DNA of 29,597 bases from CAZMOK01 sp964567785 (lineage in GTDB: Bacteria > Bacteroidota > Bacteroidia > Bacteroidales > JAGOPY01). The number at the start of each line of letters is the position of its first letter. The stretch's first letter is position 1. The position numbers and the translations under genes are program-made. Below are positions 7,847-16,103 of this stretch, piece after piece. The stretch is from assembly GCA_964567785.1 (NCBI GenBank), contig CAZMOK010000035.1, positions 1-29,597 on the forward strand, written 5' to 3'. The notes beneath the pieces are model-generated. The model worked only from the letters and a program-made list of their open reading frames with translations, was not told the origin of the DNA and made no database searches.

Positions 7847-9907
7847 ATGAAGAGAACGGTTTATATCATGACCGCATTGGTAATGATGGCTTTGATGTCA
7901 TGTACCATGCACGAACAGGAAGAAAATAAGAATGCTATGGAAGTAAGCCCGATTGACAAGCCAACTATTCAGAATACCGTATCAGCCCTCAAGGAAAAAT
8001 ACGGTGAAGAAGCCCTTTTCAGGATCGAAAAGGGCGTGGAGCAGACCGCCGGACTATGGCGCGAAAACGATGGGACGGCTCAAGATTTCAGGGAATTCTG
8101 CCTCTCGAACTTCATGGCTGACCAGGAGGAACTGGACGGGCTTTTCAAAAGCCTGAGCCGGAACTTCGAAACCATTAACGGAAGCCTCCTGAAGATCAGC
8201 AAGGACCTGAAACAGAAGCTTCACCTGGATATGGGTGAGATCCGCAGCATCGACCTGATGTTTGGGAGCTACAGCCCGTATGCCCACCTTACCGAGGACT
8301 TTTTCAACAACAAGATCGCTTTTGTGGTAACACTGAATTTTCCTTATTATACGCTGGAGCAGATGACTGAAAAGGCCGGTCAATGGACAAGGAAGCAATG
8401 GGCATATGCCCGCATGGGAGGGATGTACACTGCCCGTCCGCCTGCCAGGCTCCTTCAGAAGGTTGCCGGCGAGTCAACAGCTTCCGATACTTATATCTCG
8501 GAATACAATATTTATATGGGGAAATTGACCGACCAGGAAGGCGGGACATTTTTCCCGGAAGACCTGAAGCTGATAACCCACTGGGGGCTGAGGGATGAAC
8601 TGAAATCGAATTATGCGGAAGCGGATGGCCTGGAGAAACAGAAAATGATATACCAGGTGATGAAGCGCATCATCGACCAGAGCATTCCCGGCAAAGTGAT
8701 CAATTCCGATAATTACTATTGGGATCCTTACGAAAATGTGGTAACCGATGCGAAGGGCAATACGGTTGTGTACGAGCCCGAGCCGGATGCGCGTTATCAA
8801 TACCTTCTGAACAATTTCAAGGCACAGGAGGAGCTTGATGCTTATTACCAGCATTATGAGAATTTCATCCAAAGGAAGTTCGAAGGTGATTACGAGATCC
8901 CACAGGAAGATGTGGAAAAACTTTTCAGGGATTTTGTTTCCTCCTCAACGGTGAAAAAAGTAGGTGCGCTGATAAGCCAAAGACTGGGCCGCGACCTTCA
9001 GCCTTTCGACATCTGGTACGACGGTTTCAAGGCCCGGAGCGCCATTCCGGAAGAGAAGCTCGACCGTATTGTCAAACAGAAATATCCCACCCGTGAAGCA
9101 TTTGAAAAAGACCTTCCTGATTTACTTGTGAACCTGGGCTGGGACAATGAAAAAGCGCAAAGCATCGGAGGCAGGATCCAGGTGGACCCTGCCCGCGGTG
9201 CAGGGCATGCCTGGGGTGCCGAATCGAGGGAGTTCCCGGCACACCTCAGGACCCGTGTGAGCGGCAATGGCATGGACTACAAAGGCTATAACATTGCCAT
9301 GCATGAGTTTGGCCATACCGTTGAGCAGACCATCACCCTGCACGATGTGGATTATTACATGCTGAGAGGAGTCCCCAATACTTCCTTCACCGAGGCGCTT
9401 GCCTTCATGTTCCAGAAACGCGACCTGGACATGCTGGGACTGACTGAGGAATCGACGGAGAAAGAGGCTATGATGGCGTTGGATAATTTCTGGTCGAGCT
9501 ACGAGATCATGGGTGTTTCTCTGGTGGATATGGAGGTATGGAAATGGATGTACAAGAACCCGGATGCCAACCCTTCGGAGCTGAAAGAAGCTGTGATCCG
9601 CATTGCAAAAAAGGTGTGGAACCAGTATTATGCGCCGGTGTTCGGGATGGAGGACGAGCCCATACTGGCCATCTATTCCCATATGATCGACAACCCGTTG
9701 TACCTGTCGGCCTATCCCATAGGGCACCTGATCGACTTCCAGCTTGAAAAGGCAATTTCCGGGAAGAATTTTGCCGGTGAGGTCAACCGCATCTTTACCA
9801 TGGGACGGATCATCCCGCAATACTGGATGCAACAGGCCGTAGGCAACAGGATCTCCGGTGAGCCTTTAATAGAAGAAGCAGAGAAGGCAGTGGGGGTTGT
9901 AAATTGA
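7847..9907 (+). CDS. Lipoprotein zinc metallopeptidase, gluzincin (M2/M3-like)
   Basis: A 686-residue protein with a lipoprotein signal, MKRTVYIMTALVMMALMSC, followed by an acidic linker, so it is probably membrane-anchored. The zinc site is HEFGH at residues 486-490, with a downstream glutamate E516 in SFTEALAFMFQ. This HExxH plus Glu at about 25-30 residues is the gluzincin pattern. The segment around it (a Gly-x-Pro-Asn then Phe-x-Glu-Ala) resembles angiotensin-converting enzyme M2 and oligopeptidase M3 families more than M49, which has HExxxH. The N-terminal 450 residues are helical and show no other motif I recognise. It starts 21 nt after a fossil T9SS tail, and its stop overlaps the first octamer of the palindromic element at 9906. 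The role is probably peptide degradation in the periplasm or at the envelope. The metallopeptidase call is firm; the exact family is open. Confidence 0.85.
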   Translation: MKRTVYIMTALVMMALMSCTMHEQEENKNAMEVSPIDKPTIQNTVSALKEKYGEEALFRIEKGVEQTAGLWRENDGTAQDFREFCLSNFMADQEELDGLFKSLSRNFETINGSLLKISKDLKQKLHLDMGEIRSIDLMFGSYSPYAHLTEDFFNNKIAFVVTLNFPYYTLEQMTEKAGQWTRKQWAYARMGGMYTARPPARLLQKVAGESTASDTYISEYNIYMGKLTDQEGGTFFPEDLKLITHWGLRDELKSNYAEADGLEKQKMIYQVMKRIIDQSIPGKVINSDNYYWDPYENVVTDAKGNTVVYEPEPDARYQYLLNNFKAQEELDAYYQHYENFIQRKFEGDYEIPQEDVEKLFRDFVSSSTVKKVGALISQRLGRDLQPFDIWYDGFKARSAIPEEKLDRIVKQKYPTREAFEKDLPDLLVNLGWDNEKAQSIGGRIQVDPARGAGHAWGAESREFPAHLRTRVSGNGMDYKGYNIAMHEFGHTVEQTITLHDVDYYMLRGVPNTSFTEALAFMFQKRDLDMLGLTEESTEKEAMMALDNFWSSYEIMGVSLVDMEVWKWMYKNPDANPSELKEAVIRIAKKVWNQYYAPVFGMEDEPILAIYSHMIDNPLYLSAYPIGHLIDFQLEKAISGKNFAGEVNRIFTMGRIIPQYWMQQAVGNRISGEPLIEEAEKAVGVVN

Positions 9908-9996
9908 TTGTACGATTGAGCGATTGCGCGATGTAGAAGATTGAACGAAATCCTTCAGATATCGTGCAATCGCGTAATCTTCTACATCGCGCAATC
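9906..9996 (+). repeat. Octamer-built palindromic element, copy A
   Basis: Three tandem octamers of the form GATTGNRC (9906, 9914, 9922) are followed by GATGTAGA and a short core. A right arm at 9960-9996 is the reverse complement of the left. The stretch 9922-9942 pairs perfectly over 21 bp with 9976-9996. It overlaps the stop codon of the peptidase gene and lies between convergent genes, so it could terminate both transcripts. Related copies lie at 25988, about 27009 and 28141. Confidence 0.85.
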
Positions 9997-10037
9997 AATA
10001 TCTGCCCCCTTTTATTTAACCATCAGGTTTTCGTGTG

Positions 10038-10799
10038 CTATCTCCCTGTCCTGACTGCCTGATAGGCGGGTTCCATCTCAAGTTCCCTGTCCCTTACATG
10101 CTTAAAATAGAATCCCAGGGTGAACACGGCAAAGGCGCTGGTAAAATGCCACAAAAAGTGGGTCCCCTGCGGTAAAAACTCCGGGAACGGATTCGGAGTG
10201 GGATGATCGAGGCTCCTGAACAACAGGGCCAGCCCCAGGATGACGAAGGTTCCTATCAGTAAATGCCATTTGAAGAAATTGGTCCTGAAAAGATAGATGG
10301 CAGATGGGATCAGCAGGCAAAGGCCTATCATCAGGTATCCCAGGTTGGCAGCCAGTCCTCCTATGAGGGGAGCAAAAGCAAAGATAGCAAAGATGGCTGC
10401 AGTAATGAACCCTACCACCATAAGAGCTGCCAGGAAAGGCCTTTTCAGCACTTTGTTCCACAGGTACCAGCATAACAACAGGTTCATGATAAAAGCCGGC
10501 ATCCAGTCTAGCATTAAAGCAAAGTCGGATGCCCTGAAGGCGTGGTAAGTGGCAGAGCCAATGCCGTTAAAGAATAAGAGCGGCAGAAAAAGTGTGATCA
10601 TGGGGTATCTCCTGTACCGGCCCCTCAAATGCCAGATCCAGAATAGAACCGGTACCAGGAAGAAGAGCGACGAGGCAGCATTCCATGGTTCGTGAATCCA
10701 CGAATGAAAATGAAATTCATGGTACAGTGGGCCGGAATCCTCAATGAAATCCCTTGGATCAAGCCCGGAAGTATTATCCACTGTCAATAGTCCTGGCAT
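10038..10799 (-). CDS. Ceramidase-like CREST family membrane hydrolase
   Basis: A 253-residue integral membrane protein with about seven hydrophobic helices. It shows the CREST/alkaline-ceramidase residue set: S82 and H86 in NGIGSATYHAFR, D98 in LMLDWMPAF, and H214 and H218 in GTHFLWHFTSAFAVF. In characterised members these form a zinc-dependent amide hydrolase site inside the membrane. Alkaline ceramidases release a fatty acid from ceramide, and Bacteroidota commonly make sphingolipids, so ceramide or another lipid amide is a plausible substrate (inference). The soluble N-terminus (HEFHFHSWIHEPWNAASSLF) also matches the ceramidase start. It is a single gene converging on the peptidase gene across element A. 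No clear promoter is visible. Confidence 0.85.
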   Translation of the reverse strand: MPGLLTVDNTSGLDPRDFIEDSGPLYHEFHFHSWIHEPWNAASSLFFLVPVLFWIWHLRGRYRRYPMITLFLPLLFFNGIGSATYHAFRASDFALMLDWMPAFIMNLLLCWYLWNKVLKRPFLAALMVVGFITAAIFAIFAFAPLIGGLAANLGYLMIGLCLLIPSAIYLFRTNFFKWHLLIGTFVILGLALLFRSLDHPTPNPFPEFLPQGTHFLWHFTSAFAVFTLGFYFKHVRDRELEMEPAYQAVRTGR

Positions 10800-11158
10800 A
10801 AACGAGATTCTTTTCGAATAAACACAAATATGCCCCTGAAAGTTTAAAATTTATACAGGTGCCGGTGAAAATCCATGTTTCATCCTAATCCATAATATTA
10901 ACTCATGGAAGGCCGCATGCCGGTGGTATACGGAAAGGACTATGCTTAGTGAAAGGGGCCGGGACGGAACCACTTGCAGGAGATGACCTCAGAATGACGC
11001 TCAATTCCTCGTTCACTAATGGCACAAGAAACATGCATCTACGATCCATGTATCCTTAATTCAAGGGAAGCCTCAGGGTTACCATGAAGGAAAGTATCAG
11101 CATTAATAAGGATTATTAAAAAGCAGGTCTTTTTGTCCTTTTGTAATGGTTCAACAGG
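10800..11158. other. Gene-free stretch, no recognised content
   Basis: These 359 bp lie between two minus-strand genes. The only partial resemblances are a CCGGTGAAAATCC word at about 10862, as in cobalamin riboswitches but without the rest of the fold, and a 14-codon ORF at 10905-10949. I see no terminator or promoter that I would defend. Confidence 0.5.
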
Positions 11159-12238
11159 TTATTTTAATAAACTTTTTTCCTGCTGATATTCCTTTTTAAG
11201 ATCCTCAAAAACCTTCTTTACGGTGGAGATCTTCTTAACAAGGGCAGCACTGGCACCTGTAAATGCAAATCCGTCAGCCATATTTCCTTTATAGGCCGCA
11301 TGAAGCGCCTTGGCAATGCAGTAGAGTGCGGTTTTTGGATTGCAGGATTTAATGCAGCGGTAATTGCAGGAAAGGGGTTTCCTTTTACCTTCATGGGCTT
11401 CCTGCAGGAAATTATTGAAAATAGTCCTTCCCGGCATTCCCACCGGGCTGGTTACGATCTGTATATCCGTTTCACTTGCCTGGATGAACGCATTCTTGAA
11501 TTCATCTGACGCATCACACTCTTCAGTGGCGACAAAACGGGTTCCCATTTGAACCGCTGATGCCCCTTTTTTCATGATCCGGAACATATCATTTCCGCTA
11601 TAGATACCCCCGGCAGCTATGACCGGTACATTGATCCTGTATTTCTCCCTGATCTCCCTGGTTACATTTAAAACATCTTCGACAAGCTGATCAAGATGAT
11701 AGCTTTTATTTGAAAGGTTTGCAGTTTTAAACCCCAGGTGACCACCTGCGAGTGGACCTTCTACAACGAATGCATCGGGCAGGTAATCATAGTTTTGTTT
11801 CCATTTAGTAGCGATGATGGATGCAGCCCGTCCGGATGAAACGATGGGGATCAGTTTTGTTTTTGATCCCTGCCCCAGGTAAGAGGGAAGGTCGAGCGGC
11901 AGTCCGGCTCCTGCAAATATGATATCGATCTTTTCCTCAATTGAGGTCCGTACCATGTCGGAGAAATCGCTCAGGACTGACATGATATTTACACCTAGAA
12001 CACCTTTAGTCATTTCCCTGGCTTTACGGATCTCCTTCCTGAGCCCGTCGATATTGCCCTGGCGATACTTTGTATTGGCAGAGCTCTCAACCAGGCCGAT
12101 CGCAACCGAGGAGATTACACCAACACCCCCCATGTTAGCCACTGCCGAAGCAAGCCCCGATAAAGAGATCCCTATACCCATTCCGCCCTGGATGATTGGC
12201 ACAGGTATCTTAAGAGTACCAATATTAAATGACTTCAT
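11159..12238 (-). CDS. Nitronate monooxygenase (2-nitropropane dioxygenase family)
   Basis: A 359-residue FMN-dependent TIM-barrel protein. The start carries PVPIIQGGMGIGISL and ANMGGVGVIS, typical of the family's flavin-binding N-terminus. IPVIAAGGIYSGNDM and GASAVQMGTRFVATEECDAS form the phosphate-binding end. Family enzymes oxidise alkyl nitronates such as propionate 3-nitronate; many homologues are only general flavin oxidoreductases. A Cys-rich stretch (CNYRCIKSCNPKTALYC) near residue 300 is seen in part of the family. It begins 20 nt after the RRM gene on the same strand, so it is probably expressed from the promoter at 12671-12702. Why an RNA-binding protein would share a transcript with it is unclear. 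Confidence 0.93.
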   Translation of the reverse strand: MKSFNIGTLKIPVPIIQGGMGIGISLSGLASAVANMGGVGVISSVAIGLVESSANTKYRQGNIDGLRKEIRKAREMTKGVLGVNIMSVLSDFSDMVRTSIEEKIDIIFAGAGLPLDLPSYLGQGSKTKLIPIVSSGRAASIIATKWKQNYDYLPDAFVVEGPLAGGHLGFKTANLSNKSYHLDQLVEDVLNVTREIREKYRINVPVIAAGGIYSGNDMFRIMKKGASAVQMGTRFVATEECDASDEFKNAFIQASETDIQIVTSPVGMPGRTIFNNFLQEAHEGKRKPLSCNYRCIKSCNPKTALYCIAKALHAAYKGNMADGFAFTGASAALVKKISTVKKVFEDLKKEYQQEKSLLK

Positions 12239-12258
12239 AAATAATCTTGCGAAACTTC

Positions 12259-12513
12259 CTAGTAGTTGTCTTTTCGTGGCCGGGCTTCATTTACTGTAAG
12301 CTCCCTGTCGTTGACGGACTTACCGTTCAAACCGTCTATGGCTGATTTTGCCTCGGTATTATCTTCCATGATGACAAAGCCAAATCCTTTGCTCCTGCCA
12401 TTGTACTTATCTGTGATGATCCTGGCAGATTCTACTTCTCCGAACTCGCTGAATAAATCATTCAGATCTTCTTCTGTAACCTTATAATCAAGGTTTCCTA
12501 CATAAATATTCAT
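12259..12513 (-). CDS. Single-RRM RNA-binding protein
   Basis: An 84-residue protein consisting of one RNA recognition motif. RNP2 is IYVGNL at residues 3-8 and RNP1 is KGFGFVIM around 43-50, in the usual beta-alpha-beta-beta-alpha-beta order, followed by a short charged tail (NEARPRKDNY). Such proteins are common in Bacteroidota, where they bind single-stranded RNA and act as post-transcriptional regulators. A clean promoter lies about 160 nt upstream, so the mRNA has a leader of about 150 nt with a stable hairpin and three ATTGCG words on the plus strand. This arrangement suggests leader-based control, possibly by the protein itself (inference). It is co-directional with the nitronate monooxygenase 20 nt downstream. 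Confidence 0.95.
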   Translation of the reverse strand: MNIYVGNLDYKVTEEDLNDLFSEFGEVESARIITDKYNGRSKGFGFVIMEDNTEAKSAIDGLNGKSVNDRELTVNEARPRKDNY

Positions 12514-12664
12514 AGTTAATAGGTTAAATAATTAATATTAGTCATGGACCGAAGGGTTACTAAAACCTTTCGGTTTTGTGCTTTAGTGATCGATTTAAAA
12601 AAGATTGCGATAATTACTAATTGCGCGGAGGGAATTAGGAAAAATTGCGCAGAATCTCAAATCT
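12514..12664 (-). promoter_or_regulatory. Long structured leader of the RRM gene
   Basis: The leader runs from the predicted start near 12664 to the ATG at 12513. It includes an 11-bp hairpin at 12548-12574, ACCGAAGGGTT and AACCTTTCGGT on the plus strand with a five-base loop and one G-T pair. Three copies of ATTGCG (plus strand) sit at 12604, 12620 and 12644, 16 and 24 nt apart. I do not recognise a named RNA motif. Chlorobi-RRM leaders are a known parallel in a related phylum. Confidence 0.5.
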
Positions 12665-12670
12665 GATGTG

Positions 12671-12702
12671 CAAAGGTACATTATTTATTGGTTTAACAAA
12701 AA
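12671..12702 (-). promoter_or_regulatory. Bacteroidota promoter of the RRM-NMO operon
   Basis: On the minus strand TACCTTTG (12671-12678) matches TAnnTTTG, and TTTTTG with its TTG at 12697-12699 stands 18 nt upstream, matching the -33 element. This is the best full promoter match in the window. Confidence 0.75.
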
Positions 12703-12901
12703 TATAAGGTGTTTATTTACAGTCTTATGGTTTGTTTTACCATCTGCGTGAAACAAGAAAGAGCAGACTGCAGGCTGTTGACAAACGTCAGTCCTGTCAA
12801 AGTCTGCCATCCATGTTTTGGATCGCCCCTGAAATAATCTGCGGGAATCCGCTTAGTCTGTATTCTGTTTCGTCCGGTACTGGGTGCTATGTGCTGGAGA
12901 T

Positions 12902-13033
12902 AGGTGGCAAGCGGTAAATGGAGACGACGGTAAGCCTATGGCATCAGGTAAAGTGCAAAGTTGCATCGATTGTCACATGAAAGTCAAAGAGAAAGGATGG
13001 GTCTTTACCGAAGTCGATAAAGAGATGAAGTGA
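12902..13033 (+). pseudogene. Fossil C-terminus of a c-type cytochrome (cytochrome P460-like)
   Basis: A plus-strand frame ending at TGA 13031-13033 reads RWQAVNGDDGKPMASGKVQ and then SCIDCHMKVKEKGWVFT. It contains one haem c motif CxxCH at 12962-12976 and the Gly-Trp-Val-Phe end typical of cytochrome P460 relatives. The frame upstream is stopped at 12854-12856 and has no start, so only the 3' end survives. A short word of the GCGTGAAACAA repeat type lies nearby at about 12746. Confidence 0.6.
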
Positions 13034-13103
13034 CCAGAATGTTGAACTTCCTTTACGGTCATGAGGAGTTCGTTCTACAAATCAGAGGGTTTCTAATAAT
13101 TTT

Positions 13104-15887
13104 TTAATCAATTATAACTTTCCGGAAGTATCTCTTCGTTTCATCTTTTATTTCGATAAAATATAACCCGGCAGGCAATCCCGGGTCAATGGAAAAACGA
13201 AAGGAATTGAACCCTTTATTTATTCTGCCATTAAAAAGGTTTTGAGTCAGTTTTCCGGTAATATCGATCAGGCTGATGCTGACTTCACCGCTGGCCCTGT
13301 TTGAAAAGTCGAGGTGCAATTCCGACCTTACCGGGTTCGGCCAGACCCTTATGTCGCTGACAGAAGGGACGGGCCCGTTAATGCCGGCTATTAGTTCAAG
13401 CTGGTAATAATTGATGTTGAAAGCAGGTTGCTTGGCTGTTACTTCCAATATACAGGTTCCTTCAGCAAGGGAGATTTCTGCAGTAAAATTTTCCCAGTTC
13501 TGCCATCCGTTCGTTGAGGAATAATCCAGGTAAGCTTCTGTCGAGTCATGAAAGGATAATTTAAGTGTGCCTGGCTCATAGCCGGATATTCTTCCGGTTA
13601 TTCTGTATATCCCTGAATGCATTACCTCCACGCGGTATTTCATCCAGTCACCCGGCTCGATATACCCCACATTCAATCCCCCTCCTGTATCGAAACAAGG
13701 TTCTGTTTGTACGCCTGACATATCGAAATAATTCTCAGCTTCAATTTTTCCCGGAACCTCATTGATCCCGCCGATCCCGCTACCCACCGAATTATGCACG
13801 TAATGATCAGCGAAAGCCTCCAGGCCCAGGTTTAAAGAGGATATCCCATTCCCGCTGTAGGATAGGGAAATGTCCTCTCCCTCAATGACCTGTGAGTTCA
13901 ATTCCAGGTAAAGGATACTCTCATCAATATCTGATATGGTTATTTCATTTATCATGCCCGGTATTGCAGTGTTATCGATCATTACTTCGAATTCTGAATT
14001 TTCATGATTCAATGTCGTAACGGCATCGGTGAGGGTGAGTATGATCCGGTCGCCTTCACTGTTGGTTGAAGCAGCGTATGGGAAAAGGGCTTCGCTTGAT
14101 GTGCCGGCAGGGAATTGCTGAAGTCCGTGCTTGTAATCAAACAGGGGGTCATAAGCATAGTCACCATAATTTACGGGTACCTGGTCCATGTTTTTGGGCC
14201 AGGAATGGGTAAGTTGTCCGGAGGGTCCAAAATCACTGAAAAGGACCTCGGCTATGCCGTCGCCCTCCGTCCCGGGATACCACACTGCCAGGAAAGCATC
14301 TGAAAATGGTAACAGGTCTCCGATGATCATAGGGCGCCCTGAAACCAGCAGTGCAACGACCGGGATTCCTTTTGCCTTTATCCTGTTTATAAGCAGCAGA
14401 TCTTCATCATCAAGTGAAATGTCTGTTCTGTCCCCGGCACCTTCGGCATAGGGTGTTTTTTCGCCGATTACCACTACAGCCACATCAGCTGGGTCGTTGT
14501 AATCGCCCGAAGGGCTGTACACTACCTCGCTTGTTCCGGCAATTTTCTGTATTCCTTCGAGGATGGTGGTTCCCTCTGTGATATCACCGTTTGAGCCCTG
14601 CCACGTTATGGTCCATCCTCCGCATTGCGCACCAAGGTCATCGGCCAGTGAACCGGCAACGAGTATGGTCTGTTCATCTTTTTGCAAAGGGAGCACATCA
14701 TTTTTGGCATTCAGGACGACAACAGATTCTCTTACTGCCTGCCGGGCGACATCCCTGTGTCCCTGCGAACCGAATGAAGCGGCCAGGGAAGGGTCAGTAA
14801 ACGGTTCATCAAAGAGGTTCAGTAAAAACTTCTGCTTCAATATCCTCGATACGGCATCATCAATTCTCTCCCCGCTTACCTCGTTGTCTTCCACCAGGCT
14901 GACCAGATGTCCAATGAATACCTCATACCTGTCGGGGACCATCACCATGTCAATACCGGCATTTATTGCCCTTTTTATCGCTTCCCGGTAATCTTCATCG
15001 AGCTGGTCCACACCTTTCCAGTCGGACACTATGAAACCTTCAAACCCCAGTTCATTTTTTAGGACGTCGGTCAATAAATAATCATGTCCGTGCAGTTTTT
15101 CACCGTTCCAGCTATTGTAGGATGCCATGATTGAGCCCACGCCCGATTCAATGGCATCGATATATCCCGCCATATGGATATCACGGAGTACCGTTTCAAA
15201 AGCAACTGTATTTCCCTGGTCGGTGCCATCTGTGGTGCCCCCGTCGCCTACATAGTGCTTGGCGCATGCGAGTATGGTTTCGCTGTCACTCAGATCATTG
15301 CCCTGCAAACCGGTTACGGATGCCTGTGCCATGATCCCTTGTATTTCGGGTGTTTCCCCAAACCCTTCATAAGTTCTGCCCCATCTCTCATTTCGAGGAA
15401 CAGCAATGCAAGGGGCAAAAGTCCAGTCGATCCCGGTCGCTGCCACCTCTTTTGCCACAACCTGCCCTGCAACCTCAATGAGTTCCGGGTTCCAGGTACA
15501 ACCCAGGCCAATATTGTGGGGGAAGATCACGGCGCCATAAACATTGTTATGGCCATGCACGGCATCAATACCGTAAATGATGGGAATCCCGAGGTTGCTC
15601 TGAAGAGCCGTTTCCTGGAAGTTATCATACATGTCGGCCCATGCCTGCAGGTTGTTGGGTGAAGGCGATGAACCTCCTCCGCTCAATATGGAACCCAGCC
15701 CAAAGGTGGCGATATCATTGATGTTTTCAAGTTCGCTTCGCTCTGCCTGGGCCATCTGTCCTACCTTTTCATCGAGTGTCATCAGGTTCAGGAGGCTGTC
15801 CACTTTTTCATCAATCGTGAGCTGGCCCCTTATGCCTGTGTTCATCAGCAAGATCAGGGCCAGTATAACTGTATGTTTCATTTTCAT
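13104..15887 (-). CDS. Secreted GH3 beta-glucosidase with CBM6 and T9SS tail
   Basis: A 927-residue protein with a signal peptide (MKMKHTVILALILLMNTGIRGQ). The GH3 N-terminal barrel, about residues 23-350, contains GIPIIYGIDAVHGHNN, AKHYVGDGGTTDGTDQGN and the nucleophile D289 in VSDWKGVDQ. The alpha/beta sandwich, about 395-600, has the likely acid/base E482 in PYAEGAGD, as in plant ExoI-type glucan glucohydrolases. A CBM6-like module (about 705-830, starting GKIEAENYFDMSGVQ) and a T9SS type A tail (about 838-927, RVWPNPVRSELHLDFS) follow. The expected activity is exo-hydrolysis of beta-1,3/1,4-glucosides at the cell surface or outside. It is divergent from an S9 peptidase, with a 216-bp shared upstream region carrying an 11-bp tandem repeat. 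No SusCD pair is near, so it is not in a canonical polysaccharide locus here. Confidence 0.95.
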   Translation of the reverse strand: MKMKHTVILALILLMNTGIRGQLTIDEKVDSLLNLMTLDEKVGQMAQAERSELENINDIATFGLGSILSGGGSSPSPNNLQAWADMYDNFQETALQSNLGIPIIYGIDAVHGHNNVYGAVIFPHNIGLGCTWNPELIEVAGQVVAKEVAATGIDWTFAPCIAVPRNERWGRTYEGFGETPEIQGIMAQASVTGLQGNDLSDSETILACAKHYVGDGGTTDGTDQGNTVAFETVLRDIHMAGYIDAIESGVGSIMASYNSWNGEKLHGHDYLLTDVLKNELGFEGFIVSDWKGVDQLDEDYREAIKRAINAGIDMVMVPDRYEVFIGHLVSLVEDNEVSGERIDDAVSRILKQKFLLNLFDEPFTDPSLAASFGSQGHRDVARQAVRESVVVLNAKNDVLPLQKDEQTILVAGSLADDLGAQCGGWTITWQGSNGDITEGTTILEGIQKIAGTSEVVYSPSGDYNDPADVAVVVIGEKTPYAEGAGDRTDISLDDEDLLLINRIKAKGIPVVALLVSGRPMIIGDLLPFSDAFLAVWYPGTEGDGIAEVLFSDFGPSGQLTHSWPKNMDQVPVNYGDYAYDPLFDYKHGLQQFPAGTSSEALFPYAASTNSEGDRIILTLTDAVTTLNHENSEFEVMIDNTAIPGMINEITISDIDESILYLELNSQVIEGEDISLSYSGNGISSLNLGLEAFADHYVHNSVGSGIGGINEVPGKIEAENYFDMSGVQTEPCFDTGGGLNVGYIEPGDWMKYRVEVMHSGIYRITGRISGYEPGTLKLSFHDSTEAYLDYSSTNGWQNWENFTAEISLAEGTCILEVTAKQPAFNINYYQLELIAGINGPVPSVSDIRVWPNPVRSELHLDFSNRASGEVSISLIDITGKLTQNLFNGRINKGFNSFRFSIDPGLPAGLYFIEIKDETKRYFRKVIID

Positions 15888-15946
15888 TGGAGTGTTCTTT
15901 CTTCAGCAGCTCAATATCTGATTATTCGGGATAATAATGATCATAA

Positions 15947-15968
15947 ATTATTACATCATTATTACATC
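15947..15968. repeat. Tandem 11-bp repeat upstream of the GH3 gene
   Basis: ATTATTACATC occurs twice in direct tandem (15947-15957, 15958-15968), one helical turn apart, 60 bp upstream of the GH3 start. The spacing would suit cooperative binding of a regulator on one DNA face. The region is AT-rich, so chance or slippage is possible. Confidence 0.5.
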
Positions 15969-15982
15969 AACCTGAAACTGGC

Positions 15983-15999
15983 CCGGATTGCTGATCCGG
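15983..15999. promoter_or_regulatory. Perfect palindrome CCGGAT-N5-ATCCGG
   Basis: A 6-bp perfect inverted repeat with a 5-bp centre lies between the divergent GH3 and S9 peptidase genes. It could be a dimeric operator or a short hairpin. No regulator gene is adjacent. Confidence 0.35.
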
Positions 16000-16103
16000 A
16001 TATCGCTTTTGCATAAGACAATGATGAATAACAAACAGGCTCAATTCCCCGTTTTTTTTCTATTTTCGGCCTGAAATTAACAGGTAATCATCATTAGAAT
16101 ATC

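Noticed and set aside
9906..9996. Copy A as an ordinary single intrinsic terminator
   Set aside because: It may terminate transcription, but related copies with modular arms elsewhere show it is a member of a repeat family and not a one-off hairpin.
10858..10874. Cobalamin riboswitch fragment (GGTGCCGGTGAAAATCC)
   Set aside because: Only this word fits. The rest of the conserved core and any B12-related gene are missing.
10905..10949. A 14-codon ORF (MEGRMPVVYGKDYA) resembling a histone-deacetylase-family N-terminus
   Set aside because: Too short to tell from chance, with no continuation in any frame.
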